DNA from: RXIX01 sp003989075
Lineage (GTDB): Bacteria > Pseudomonadota > Gammaproteobacteria > Competibacterales > Competibacteraceae
Direction: 5' to 3'
DNA: 64,000 nucleotides
Assembly (NCBI GenBank): GCA_029780415.1
Contig: JAKOYN010000040.1
Coordinates: 1-64,000 of the forward strand
The translations under genes and the position numbers were made by a program. Shown piece by piece: positions 16,491 to 24,268 of the stretch. Under the pieces are notes generated by a model. It was not told where the DNA came from and made no database searches. It saw only the letters and a list, made by a program, of their open reading frames with translations. The first letter of the stretch is position 1. Each line of letters begins with the position of its first letter.

Positions 16491-16930
16491 GCCCGTCCCT
16501 TACCTCCCATCCGCCCAAGACTGGCTACCGGATTGCAAACCACACGCCAAAACCGCAGCGGTGTGTGCGCCGGGATACGGCAGCAACATCCCGAATTCGC
16601 GACCGCGAATTTTATACACCCCCCAGCAACTGCGCATGCTGCATCCTGCTTCAACGCTAGCAGAGACGCGGTGCACTGCCTGCATGATCGCTTACGTGCG
16701 CTGATCGCCATTGCTCACGCAACCCATCCAGGGCGGCCACGAACATGACATATCCTGTTATCATCATCCTTGATTTTCTAATAAAAATAAAAACCGTGTC
16801 GGTAAGCAATCAGAATTTGCCTATAAAGGCAGCGCGGGAGTTAACTCAATCGCTCATAACCGATTGCAGCAGACGGTTCACCGTACAGCCTGCCACTCAA
16901 TCGGAACGCCAGGCCACCTGCAAAAGCAGC
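16491..16930. other. Intergenic region between the HPr-domain gene and an unknown gene
   Basis: About 440 bp. It is divergent, so both neighbours should have promoters here. It holds the palindrome at 16594-16611. The right half from about 16745 is AT-rich, with runs such as TAATAAAAATAAAAA and a TATAAA near 16820. Open frames through it have no plausible ribosome-binding sites and look non-coding. I see no RNA gene. Confidence 0.5.
16594..16616 (-). promoter_or_regulatory. Possible operator: inverted repeat next to a TATAAA box
   Basis: AATTCGC (16594-16600), GACC, GCGAATT (16605-16611) form a perfect 7-bp inverted repeat directly next to TATAAA on the minus strand (16616-16611), about 100 bp upstream of the HPr-domain gene. 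A palindrome beside a -10-like box is a typical repressor site, but no good -35 is visible. Confidence 0.3.
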
Positions 16931-17398
16931 ATGTCGGACTCCACTACTTTTGAATTTCTCGTTGCGCCCGAGCAGCTTAACGCCTTCAGCGATGCGCTGG
17001 CTGCGCTGATGGAGCCGTCGTCATGCAATCAACTTTCCGCAAGCAACGCAGCACCTTCACGGTCGCTCGTGCACCTTTTTCATAGCCTAGCAACCGGTAA
17101 AGGCGCTGCGTGCTTAACGCTGATCTTCCCGAAAGACCCCCCACTGCGTGAGTTCCAGTCTGATAACCCTGAGTTGAGGTGCACCCAGCCTGGAAAAGTT
17201 GCCGTAGGCTGCTTCTGGCTGAGTTGCCAGCATGCTCAAGGCCAGTACACGATCGCCTTCACCAGCGCTACGCGGTCAATCTCATCGCTCATGCAGACAT
17301 CGATATCGGTGCAACACGTGTTCCGCACCCTGGCCCAGCACACCATGGACGGCAGGATTCAACTGATCAATGAATGGAACGAAACTGCTGTTCTCTGA
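16931..17398 (+). CDS. Hypothetical protein, 155 residues
   Basis: I do not recognise it. From the ATG at 16931 the product starts MSDSTTFEFLVAPEQLNAF and contains a patterned alpha/beta sequence (LFHSLATGKGAACLTLIF, HTMDGRIQLINEWNE) with no signal peptide or membrane segment. The open frame extends upstream to 16745, but that part is AT-rich and unlike coding sequence of the region. The ribosome-binding site before 16931 is weak. The protein may be a small cytosolic domain protein of restricted distribution. Composition is less GC-rich than its neighbours, so acquisition or a relaxed gene is possible. Confidence 0.5.
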   Translation: MSDSTTFEFLVAPEQLNAFSDALAALMEPSSCNQLSASNAAPSRSLVHLFHSLATGKGAACLTLIFPKDPPLREFQSDNPELRCTQPGKVAVGCFWLSCQHAQGQYTIAFTSATRSISSLMQTSISVQHVFRTLAQHTMDGRIQLINEWNETAVL

Positions 17399-17770
17399 GC
17401 ATGCGCTCAGAACTGCTGTTGATTAACTCGATACGCGATCATTTGAAATTCAACCAACAGGATGGATCTGATCACAGCCCACGGCAGCAGCGATGCTCAC
17501 GACGACAAAAACCGTCGGGGCCGCCACGCGGCTGCTGTATGCTTGTTTCCACCCAAGATTCCTGGGGGCCACGGATGACACGCAGGTGACACGCCTGCCG
17601 GTTAATAGATTCATGGAAACCGGGCACAGGGACACGCTCCACAACATCAGCGCCCCATGATTCGGGTCAACCGCCCGGACATGGGGTGCCTCGCCATCCC
17701 CGGCCATGGCATGGCCACCCGAAGCCCGCTAGACTGCCCCGCCATCCCCCAGTCCTGCCGGAGGCATATC
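17399..17770. other. Intergenic region upstream of the WYL regulator
   Basis: About 370 bp. Short frames exist on both strands but none has a ribosome-binding site and protein-like composition. A GGAGG at 17760-17764 belongs to the WYL gene. I see no clear -10/-35 pair, terminator or RNA gene. Confidence 0.5.
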
Positions 17771-18754
17771 GTGGCTGATAAAGTGCAGCGCTTCTTTGAA
17801 CTGCTGCGGCTCCTGCCGCGCTATCCACGCAAGGCTTCGCCACAGGATCTGCGCAGCTGGCTGCTGCAGAAAGGCTTCCAGGTCACTGAACGGACCGTGC
17901 AGCGCGATCTGCAGTATCTGCGGCAGTTCTTCCCGCTGCGCTGCGATGATCGCAATCTGCCCTACGGCTGGGGCTGGATGGATCAGGCCAATATACCGCT
18001 GCCTACCCTCGACCCGCCGACCGCGCTCACCTTCGTCCTCGCCCAGGAGCGTCTGCAGCGGCAACTGCCGCCCTCGGTACTGAGCCTGCTGGAGCCGTAT
18101 CGGGCCAGCGCCGAGGCGGCACTGAATTACAACTTGCGCACCTGGCGCGACAAGGTGCGGGTGCTGTCACGTGGCCAGCCCCTGCAGGCCCCGAATATTG
18201 ACGCCGATCTGCTCGACACGATCTATGAGGCGCTGTTGCAGGAACGACAGATCCGCGCACGCTATCTGCCACGCAACAGCCATGACGCCCGTCCCTATCT
18301 GATCCATCCACTTGGCCTGGTGCTACGCGATCAGGTCGGCTACCTGGTCTGCACCCTGTGGGAATATGACGACCCGCTGCAGTTCGCCCTGCACCGCTTT
18401 CAGGATGCCGAACTGCTGGAACAGCGCCGCCGCATACCCGAGGGTTTTGATCTGGATGCCTATATCCAGAGTGGTGCCTTCGACATCGTCGATGGTGAGC
18501 CCATGCAGATAGAGCTGTACCTGCAGCCCAGCATGGCCTTTCATCTCAGCGAAACCCCACTCAGTGATGATCAAGTCATCGAGATGCTTGACACCCAGAC
18601 CTACCGGCTGCGCGCTACCGTGGCCAATACCCTGCAACTGCGCTGGTGGCTGCTCGGTTTTGGCGCCCAGGTTGAAGTGCGTGAGCCTGCGACCCTGCGC
18701 GCTGACATGGCCAGCCGAGCATTGGCGCTGGCGGCGCTGTATCAGGATGCTTGA
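17771..18754 (+). CDS. WYL-domain transcriptional regulator
   Basis: About 327 residues from a GTG at 17771, chosen because GGAGG lies six bases upstream and the protein then starts ADKVQRFFELLRLLPRYPRK, the usual N-terminal helix of the family. A winged-helix HTH follows (SWLLQKGFQVTERTVQRDLQYL). The middle WYL domain has IRARYLPRN, YLIHPLGLVLRDQVGYLVCTL and LQFALHRFQDAEL. The C-terminal WCX part ends with TLQLRWWLLGFGAQVEV. WYL proteins sense nucleic acids or nucleotides and regulate DNA repair, defence and other operons. No obvious target operon lies beside it; argA follows about 70 bp later on the same strand but has its own ribosome-binding site. Confidence 0.88.
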   Translation: MADKVQRFFELLRLLPRYPRKASPQDLRSWLLQKGFQVTERTVQRDLQYLRQFFPLRCDDRNLPYGWGWMDQANIPLPTLDPPTALTFVLAQERLQRQLPPSVLSLLEPYRASAEAALNYNLRTWRDKVRVLSRGQPLQAPNIDADLLDTIYEALLQERQIRARYLPRNSHDARPYLIHPLGLVLRDQVGYLVCTLWEYDDPLQFALHRFQDAELLEQRRRIPEGFDLDAYIQSGAFDIVDGEPMQIELYLQPSMAFHLSETPLSDDQVIEMLDTQTYRLRATVANTLQLRWWLLGFGAQVEVREPATLRADMASRALALAALYQDA

Positions 18755-18827
18755 GAGTTCCGCCCGCATTGGCGCGGCGGTGCCTTCTGGCATAATCGCC
18801 AGCCTTGCGATTTCCGGAGCGTGATTG

Positions 18828-20138
18828 ATGGATGCCAATGCTTTCGTGCAGTGGTTCCGGCAGGCCGGCCCCTATATCAATACCCATCGCGGCAAGACGT
18901 TCGTGGTGCTGTTCGGTGGCGAGGCGGTCGAGGCCGACAGCTTTTCCAGCCTGATTCATGACCTTGCCCTGCTGGACAGCCTGGGCGTGCGCCTGGTGCT
19001 GGTGCATGGCGCCCGCGCCCAGATCGAGGCGCGCCTGCAGGAAGCCGGTCGCGAACCGCGTTATGTCGGTGGACTGCGTCTGACCGATGCCGGGGACCTG
19101 GGTTATGTCAAGCAGGCCATCGGCCGCCTGCGTATCCGCATCGAGGCGCGCCTGTCGATGGGTCTGGCCAACTCGCCGATGCACGGTGCGCGCCTGCGGG
19201 TGGTATCCGGCAATCTGATCACCGCCCGGCCACTGGGCGTGCGCGAGGGTATCGATTACGGCTTTACCGGCGAGGTACGGCGCATCGATGATCGCGCCAT
19301 TCGCCTGTGGCTGGATCAGGATGCCATCGTCCTGCTGTCACCGCTGGGCTATTCGCCGACCGGAGAAATTTTCAACCTCAGCGCCGAAGATGTAGCAACC
19401 GCCACGGCAATGGCGCTGCGCGCCGACAAGCTGCTGGTACTGAGTGAAGGGCCGGATCTGCGCGATGCGCAGGGTCGTCTGCTGCGCCAGCTCAGCCTGA
19501 GCGATGCCCGGCACCTGCTGACCGAGCAGCCCGACCTGCCCGAGGAAGCGGCGCGCCATGTGCGGCTGGCCCTGCGCGCCGGCCAGGCCGGGGTGCGGCG
19601 CGTGCATCGCATCAGCCGGCAGATCAATGGCGCGCTGCTGCTGGAGCTGTTCACCCGTGATGGCGTCGGCACCCTGATCACCAGTGATATCTATGAGGGT
19701 TTGCGCCCGGCGACCATCGACGATATTGGCGGGATGCTGGTACTGATCCAGCCACTGGAGGATGACGGCACGCTGGTGCGCCGCTCGCGGGAACGGCTGG
19801 AAGTGGAAATCGAGCGCTTTATCGTGATCGAGCGCGATGGCACCATCATCGGCTGTGCCGCGCTCTATCCCTTTGCCGAGGAGCGGCTCGGCGAACTGGC
19901 CTGCGTGGCGGTGCATCCGGCCTATCGCAATGGCGGCCGCGCCGATGCTCTGCTGCGCTTTATCGAGCGCCAGGCCCGCGCCCTGGGCCTGCAGCGCCTG
20001 TTCGTGCTGACGACGCGCACTGCACACTGGTTCCGCGAACGCGGCTTTGAACCGGCTGAGGTTGCCGATCTGCCGATGCAAAAGCAGACCCTGTATAACT
20101 GGCAACGCCGCTCCAAGGTGTTCATCAAGCCGCTGTAA
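18828..20138 (+). CDS. argA: N-acetylglutamate synthase (amino-acid N-acetyltransferase)
   Basis: About 436 residues. The N-terminal two thirds is the kinase-like fold of ArgA (VVLFGGEAVE, LVLVHGARAQIEARL, GDLGYVKQAIGRLR, YSPTGEIFNLSAEDVA). The C-terminal third, from about residue 280, is a GNAT domain (GCAALYPF, GELACVAVHPAYRNGGRADALL). It makes N-acetylglutamate, the first step of arginine synthesis, and is normally feedback-inhibited by arginine. I use the ATG at 18828 with GGAG at 8 bp; a TTG one codon earlier is possible. This ArgA form is characteristic of gammaproteobacteria. Confidence 0.95.
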   Translation: MDANAFVQWFRQAGPYINTHRGKTFVVLFGGEAVEADSFSSLIHDLALLDSLGVRLVLVHGARAQIEARLQEAGREPRYVGGLRLTDAGDLGYVKQAIGRLRIRIEARLSMGLANSPMHGARLRVVSGNLITARPLGVREGIDYGFTGEVRRIDDRAIRLWLDQDAIVLLSPLGYSPTGEIFNLSAEDVATATAMALRADKLLVLSEGPDLRDAQGRLLRQLSLSDARHLLTEQPDLPEEAARHVRLALRAGQAGVRRVHRISRQINGALLLELFTRDGVGTLITSDIYEGLRPATIDDIGGMLVLIQPLEDDGTLVRRSRERLEVEIERFIVIERDGTIIGCAALYPFAEERLGELACVAVHPAYRNGGRADALLRFIERQARALGLQRLFVLTTRTAHWFRERGFEPAEVADLPMQKQTLYNWQRRSKVFIKPL

Positions 20139-20233
20139 GAACACCGCCGGCACCGGAAAAACCGCTAAGCTATCCAGCCCATCAGCGCCGCGCGGCGCCC
20201 TTTTCACCTTGCCCTGTCGCCAGAGAGACTGCC

Positions 20234-21034
20234 ATGTCCACCGCTCACCCGCTACGGGTCATCCAGATCAGTGATTTTCATCTCCAGAGCGCCCCCGGCA
20301 GCCGGGTCTGGGGCGTGGATGTGGACGCCGGACTTGGTGCCGTGCTCGCCCACATTCAGAAACACCATCCCCAGCCCGATTTCGTCCTGGCCACCGGTGA
20401 TCTGGTCGGCGACCAGCCGGAAGCCTATCCGCGCGTGCGTCAGGCTCTGGAAACGCTGGGCGTGCCGGTGTACTGCCTGCCCGGCAACCATGATGTCCCA
20501 GCGGCCATGGGTCAGGTGCTGCGCACGGGTCAGGTACGCTGGGCGCGGTATGTCGAGGCTGCGTCCTGGCAGGTGGTGCTGCTCGATTCCAGTGTCGCCA
20601 ACTCGCCTACCGGCCATCTGGCCTATCGCGAGCTGACTCTGCTGGATACCGCTCTGGCCGCCCATCCCGAACGCCATACCCTGGTCTGCCTGCATCATAA
20701 TCCGGTGCCCAGTGGCACGGCCTGGCTGGATACCATGATGGTCGGCAATCACAGCGCCCTGTTCGCGCTGCTGGATCGCCATCCACAGGTGCGGGCGCTG
20801 GCCTGGGGCCATATCCACGCGGAGTTCAGCGACCAGCGTGGTGCGCTGCGCCTGCTGGGCACGCCGTCCACCTGTGTGCAGTTCAAGCCGGACAGCGCAG
20901 TGCCGGAAGCCGATGCGCTGCCGCCCGGCTATCGCTGGCTGGAGCTGCATGCCGACGGCACACTGCATACCGGTGTCGAGCGGGTCGAGATCAGCGTGCG
21001 CAATCTGGCGCTGACACGGCGCGTACCGGCCTAA
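20234..21034 (+). CDS. cpdA: 3',5'-Cyclic-AMP phosphodiesterase (CpdA-type metallophosphoesterase)
   Basis: A 266-residue class III cyclic nucleotide phosphodiesterase. The metal-binding motifs appear in order: D14-x-H16 in ISDFHL, GDLVGDQPEAY, PGNHD near residue 85, CLHHNP near 155, and GHIHAEF near 198. Length and the TPSTCVQF segment match CpdA, which lowers cAMP. It lies about 95 bp after argA on the same strand and about 80 bp before the class II aldolase-like gene. Action on other cyclic nucleotides cannot be excluded from sequence. Confidence 0.87.
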   Translation: MSTAHPLRVIQISDFHLQSAPGSRVWGVDVDAGLGAVLAHIQKHHPQPDFVLATGDLVGDQPEAYPRVRQALETLGVPVYCLPGNHDVPAAMGQVLRTGQVRWARYVEAASWQVVLLDSSVANSPTGHLAYRELTLLDTALAAHPERHTLVCLHHNPVPSGTAWLDTMMVGNHSALFALLDRHPQVRALAWGHIHAEFSDQRGALRLLGTPSTCVQFKPDSAVPEADALPPGYRWLELHADGTLHTGVERVEISVRNLALTRRVPA

Positions 21035-21112
21035 TCCCAAAAATGTCGTCCAGCGCGGCGACTTCTTATCCTCACCTGGCCTAACCGCCGGCGTTTCCCG
21101 TGGAAAAATCCA

Positions 21113-21670
21113 ATGCACATGAAAGATGATCTGGTCCGACACTATCACTGGCTGCGCCAGTACGGCCTGAACGACTCGCACAGCGGCAATGCCTCGGTGC
21201 GCGATGGCGAGGTTTTCTGGATCACCCCGACCGGATGCTGTGCCGATACGCTCAGCAGCGGCGAACTGGTGGAATGCCGTGTCGAGGGCACGCTGGGCAA
21301 TGGCGCCTCGCTCGATGCCCGCCTGCATCAGGCGGTCTATCAGGCCAATCCCCAGGTCCGCGCCCTGCTGCACAGCCACGGCCCCTATTCGGTGGCCATG
21401 ACCATGGATAATGAAGAATTCCTGCCTGCCGATTTCGAAGGTCAGTTGTACTTCAGCCGCGTGCCGGTGCTGACCATCGCCTATGACCAGTATGTGGCCC
21501 GGGCGCCGCGCCTGGTGGCTGAAGTGCTAACCGACTACCCGATTGCCGTGGTCCGCGGTCATGGCGTGTATGCCTGCGCCGACAGCCTCAACCTCGCCTA
21601 TAAGTGGACCTGCTCACTGGAACTGTCGGCCAAGACCGCCTTTATCGCCCAGCAGGCCGGCAAGATCTGA
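21113..21670 (+). CDS. Class II aldolase/adducin-family protein
   Basis: A 185-residue single-domain protein. Zinc-binding His residues are seen in ALLHSHGPYS and VVRGHGVYA, and the substrate-loop SGNASVRDG near residue 25 is typical. Members cleave or epimerise sugar phosphates such as fuculose- or ribulose-phosphate, or act as methylthioribulose-1-phosphate dehydratase; the sequence alone does not decide among these. Two in-frame ATGs lie two codons apart (21113 and 21119). No sugar-catabolic partner gene is adjacent, so the substrate is unknown. Confidence 0.82.
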   Translation: MHMKDDLVRHYHWLRQYGLNDSHSGNASVRDGEVFWITPTGCCADTLSSGELVECRVEGTLGNGASLDARLHQAVYQANPQVRALLHSHGPYSVAMTMDNEEFLPADFEGQLYFSRVPVLTIAYDQYVARAPRLVAEVLTDYPIAVVRGHGVYACADSLNLAYKWTCSLELSAKTAFIAQQAGKI

Positions 21671-21685
21671 ATCTGAACCAGCCAC

Positions 21686-21707
21686 CGGGGATCGCACCAG
21701 ATCCCCG
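21686..21707. terminator. Bidirectional hairpin between convergent genes
   Basis: CGGGGATC (21686-21693), GCACCA, GATCCCCG (21700-21707) form an 8-bp stem in the 40-bp gap between the convergent aldolase-like and MFS genes. A short T-rich stretch (CTTTC) follows. It is a plausible shared terminator, though the U-tract is poor. Confidence 0.45.
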
Positions 21708-21710
21708 CTT

Positions 21711-22919
21711 TCACACCCGCAGACCGCGCCACGCCACCAGCCAGGCCAGCGCACCCAGCGCCGCTGCCAGATCGAAAATCGCCACCGGCCCCAATCCCTG
21801 CCACAGGTAACCCGCCACCAGACTGCCCAGGGCATTACCCGCGCCAAAGGTCAGACTGCTGTACAGGGCCTGGCCGCGCCCCTGCAGTGCGCCGGGAAAA
21901 AATGCGTGGATCAGGTGAATGGCCACGGCATGAAAGGCACCGAAACTGAAGGCGTGCAGGGTCTGCGCCAGCAGCAGCAACGGCAGGTTGTGCGCATAAT
22001 GACCGATCAACAGCCAGCGCAGCGCCGCCAGGGCCAGCGCTGCTAGCAGCAGCCGGCGTGGCCCAAAACGCGGCAGCAGGCGCGGCATGAACGCAAACAG
22101 GCAGACCTCCGCCGCTACACCCAGCCCCCAGAGTAGACCGATGGTCTGGCGCGCGTAGCCGAGCGTTTCCAGATACAGCGAAAAAAAGCCGTAATACGGT
22201 CCGTGCGCGGCCTGACTGAGAAAGCAGGCGGTAAAAAAGGCAATCACCGCCGGTTGGCGCAGCACCTGGCCCAGCGGCGGCGCTGCGCGGACCTGAACCT
22301 GCGGCGCCGCCTCTGGCACTAGCAGGCTGTTGCCCCAGAGGATCGCGAACAGCCCCCAGAGCAGCGCCGGCACCAGCCCCACACCCCAGCGCTCCACCAG
22401 GAAGCCAACACCGACCGCCGCGACGATGAAACCAACCGACCCCCACAACCGCACCCGGCTATAGCGGTGGATTTCCGCACCGAGATGATTCAGGGTAATC
22501 ACCTCGAACTGCGGCAGCGCCGCGTTCCAGAAGAAGCTGAAGCCCAGCATCACCAGCATCAGCCCGGCATACGAACCACCCACTGCATACACGCCGGCAA
22601 ACAGCACTACCGCAGCCAGACAGGCGCCACGGACGATGCGCAGGCGCTGGCCACTGCGATCCGCCAGCCAGCCCCACAGGGTCGGCGCCACCAGTTTGGT
22701 GGCCTGCGGAATCGCCATCAGTTCGCCAATACGCGCCGGATCAAAACCAAGCACCAGCAAATACAGTCCCCAGTACGGCAGCAGCACGCCGAGAATGGCG
22801 AAATACACCAGATAGAACCCGGACAGGCGCAGATACAGACCGATACCCAGACCGGTCGCGGCAGCGTGGTTCCGCCCGGCGGCGGCGGACGCATGCACGG
22901 TGCGCGTATTCGGGTTCAA
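21711..22919 (-). CDS. MFS transporter of the phenylpropionate permease (HcaT-like) family
   Basis: A 402-residue membrane protein with about 12 hydrophobic segments. The start region LRLSGFYLVYFAILGVLLPYWGLYL, the PQATKLVAPTLWGWLADRSGQR loop and RVRLWGSVGFI are typical of the MFS_1-like group that holds HcaT and relatives of LacY. The substrate cannot be read from sequence; many such genes are annotated as 3-phenylpropionate transporters without proof. Its start overlaps the aroC stop by 4 bp, suggesting cotranscription with aroC. Confidence 0.8.
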   Translation of the reverse strand: MNPNTRTVHASAAAGRNHAAATGLGIGLYLRLSGFYLVYFAILGVLLPYWGLYLLVLGFDPARIGELMAIPQATKLVAPTLWGWLADRSGQRLRIVRGACLAAVVLFAGVYAVGGSYAGLMLVMLGFSFFWNAALPQFEVITLNHLGAEIHRYSRVRLWGSVGFIVAAVGVGFLVERWGVGLVPALLWGLFAILWGNSLLVPEAAPQVQVRAAPPLGQVLRQPAVIAFFTACFLSQAAHGPYYGFFSLYLETLGYARQTIGLLWGLGVAAEVCLFAFMPRLLPRFGPRRLLLAALALAALRWLLIGHYAHNLPLLLLAQTLHAFSFGAFHAVAIHLIHAFFPGALQGRGQALYSSLTFGAGNALGSLVAGYLWQGLGPVAIFDLAAALGALAWLVAWRGLRV

Positions 22920-24034
22920 GCGGACGGATCGCGACCTGGCGCAGCGCCGGGAATCGCCGGCGTGTCGACGCGCACATCGGCATTTTGTCCACGATGACGC
23001 AAGGCATGATCCATCAGCACCAGAGCCAGCATCGCCTCGGCGATCGGCGTGGCGCGAATACCGACGCAGGGATCATGACGACCGTGGGTAACCACCTCGA
23101 CCGGCTCGCCGCGCAGATTGATGCTGCGCCCGGGCAGGCGAATGCTGGAGGTCGGCTTCAGGGCAATGCTGGCGACGATGTCCTGACCGGTGGAAATGCC
23201 ACCGAGTACGCCACCGGCGTGATTGCTCAGAAAACCTTCCGGGGTCAGCTCATCGCGATGCTCGCTGCCGCGCTGCTCGACGCAGGCAAAGCCGGCGCCG
23301 ATTTCCACACCCTTGACCGCATTGATGCCCATCAGCGCATGGGCGATATCGGCATCCAGACGATCAAAGACCGGCTCGCCCCAGCCCACCGGCACACCGC
23401 TCGCTACCACCGTGACCCGCGCGCCGATCGAATCGCCCGACTTGCGCAGCGCGTCCATGAAGGTTTCCAGCGCGGCGACCTGATCGGGATCGGGACAGAA
23501 GAATGGATTGTTGTCGATCTCGTCCCAGATCAGTTTGGCCGGCCGAATCGGCCCGAGCTGGGCCAGATAGCCGCGAATCTCCACCCCGTAGCGCTCGCGC
23601 AGATATTTGCGGGCGATGGCGCCGGCCGCGACGCGCATGGCCGTTTCACGCGCCGAGGACCGGCCGCCACCCCGGTAATCACGCCGGCCATACTTATGCT
23701 GATAGGTGTAATCAGCATGGCCGGGGCGGAAACTGTCCAGAATATTGCCGTAATCCTTGGAGCGCTGATCGACGTTTTCAATCAGCAGACCAATCGGCGT
23801 GCCGGTGGTGTAACCCTCGAACACGCCGGACAAAATGCGCACCGCATCCGGTTCACGGCGCTGGGTGGTGTGGCGGCTCTTGCCGGGCCGACGCCGCTCA
23901 AGATCGTATTGCAGATCGGCCTCGCTCAGCGCCAGACCAGGCGGACAGCCGTCGACAATCGCGCCGAGCGCCGGGCCATGGCTTTCACCGAAGGTCGTGA
24001 CCGTGAACAAGCTGCCAAAGGTGTTGCCAGACAT
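22916..24034 (-). CDS. aroC: Chorismate synthase
   Basis: A 372-residue enzyme from the ATG at 24034 (AAGGA upstream); the frame is open 22 codons further. It has the AroC signatures TFGESHGPALGAIVDG near the start, RRDYRGGGRSSARETA in the middle, and GGISTGQDIVA with a later RHDPC segment. It converts 5-enolpyruvylshikimate-3-phosphate to chorismate using reduced FMN, the last step of the common aromatic pathway. It is followed by an overlapping MFS gene and is divergent from the Ser/Thr kinase gene. Confidence 0.97.
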   Translation of the reverse strand: MSGNTFGSLFTVTTFGESHGPALGAIVDGCPPGLALSEADLQYDLERRRPGKSRHTTQRREPDAVRILSGVFEGYTTGTPIGLLIENVDQRSKDYGNILDSFRPGHADYTYQHKYGRRDYRGGGRSSARETAMRVAAGAIARKYLRERYGVEIRGYLAQLGPIRPAKLIWDEIDNNPFFCPDPDQVAALETFMDALRKSGDSIGARVTVVASGVPVGWGEPVFDRLDADIAHALMGINAVKGVEIGAGFACVEQRGSEHRDELTPEGFLSNHAGGVLGGISTGQDIVASIALKPTSSIRLPGRSINLRGEPVEVVTHGRHDPCVGIRATPIAEAMLALVLMDHALRHRGQNADVRVDTPAIPGAAPGRDPSA

Positions 24035-24268
24035 GTGGAAACAATCCTTGCGTATGATCGGGGGAATGCGCATCCGCCGGGATATGCAACCCAGCGGCAT
24101 GAAAAGTGCTTTATCGAAGGCTCGGGATGGGGCGCGCCGGGCGGTGTCTTTGCCGGAATCCGGGCGATTACCTACAATTTATGTATCCTTGCCGCGCGTA
24201 TCATACCGCGCCGGACTTTGTAGCGGGGCGGTTCAGCCACCCGCCCTATCAGGCATCGGGACCTTAAC

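Noticed and set aside
16745..16930. N-terminal extension of the unknown 155-residue protein
   Set aside because: The DNA is AT-rich with A/T runs and the translated part does not resemble the rest of the product. The ATG at 16931 gives a more plausible start.
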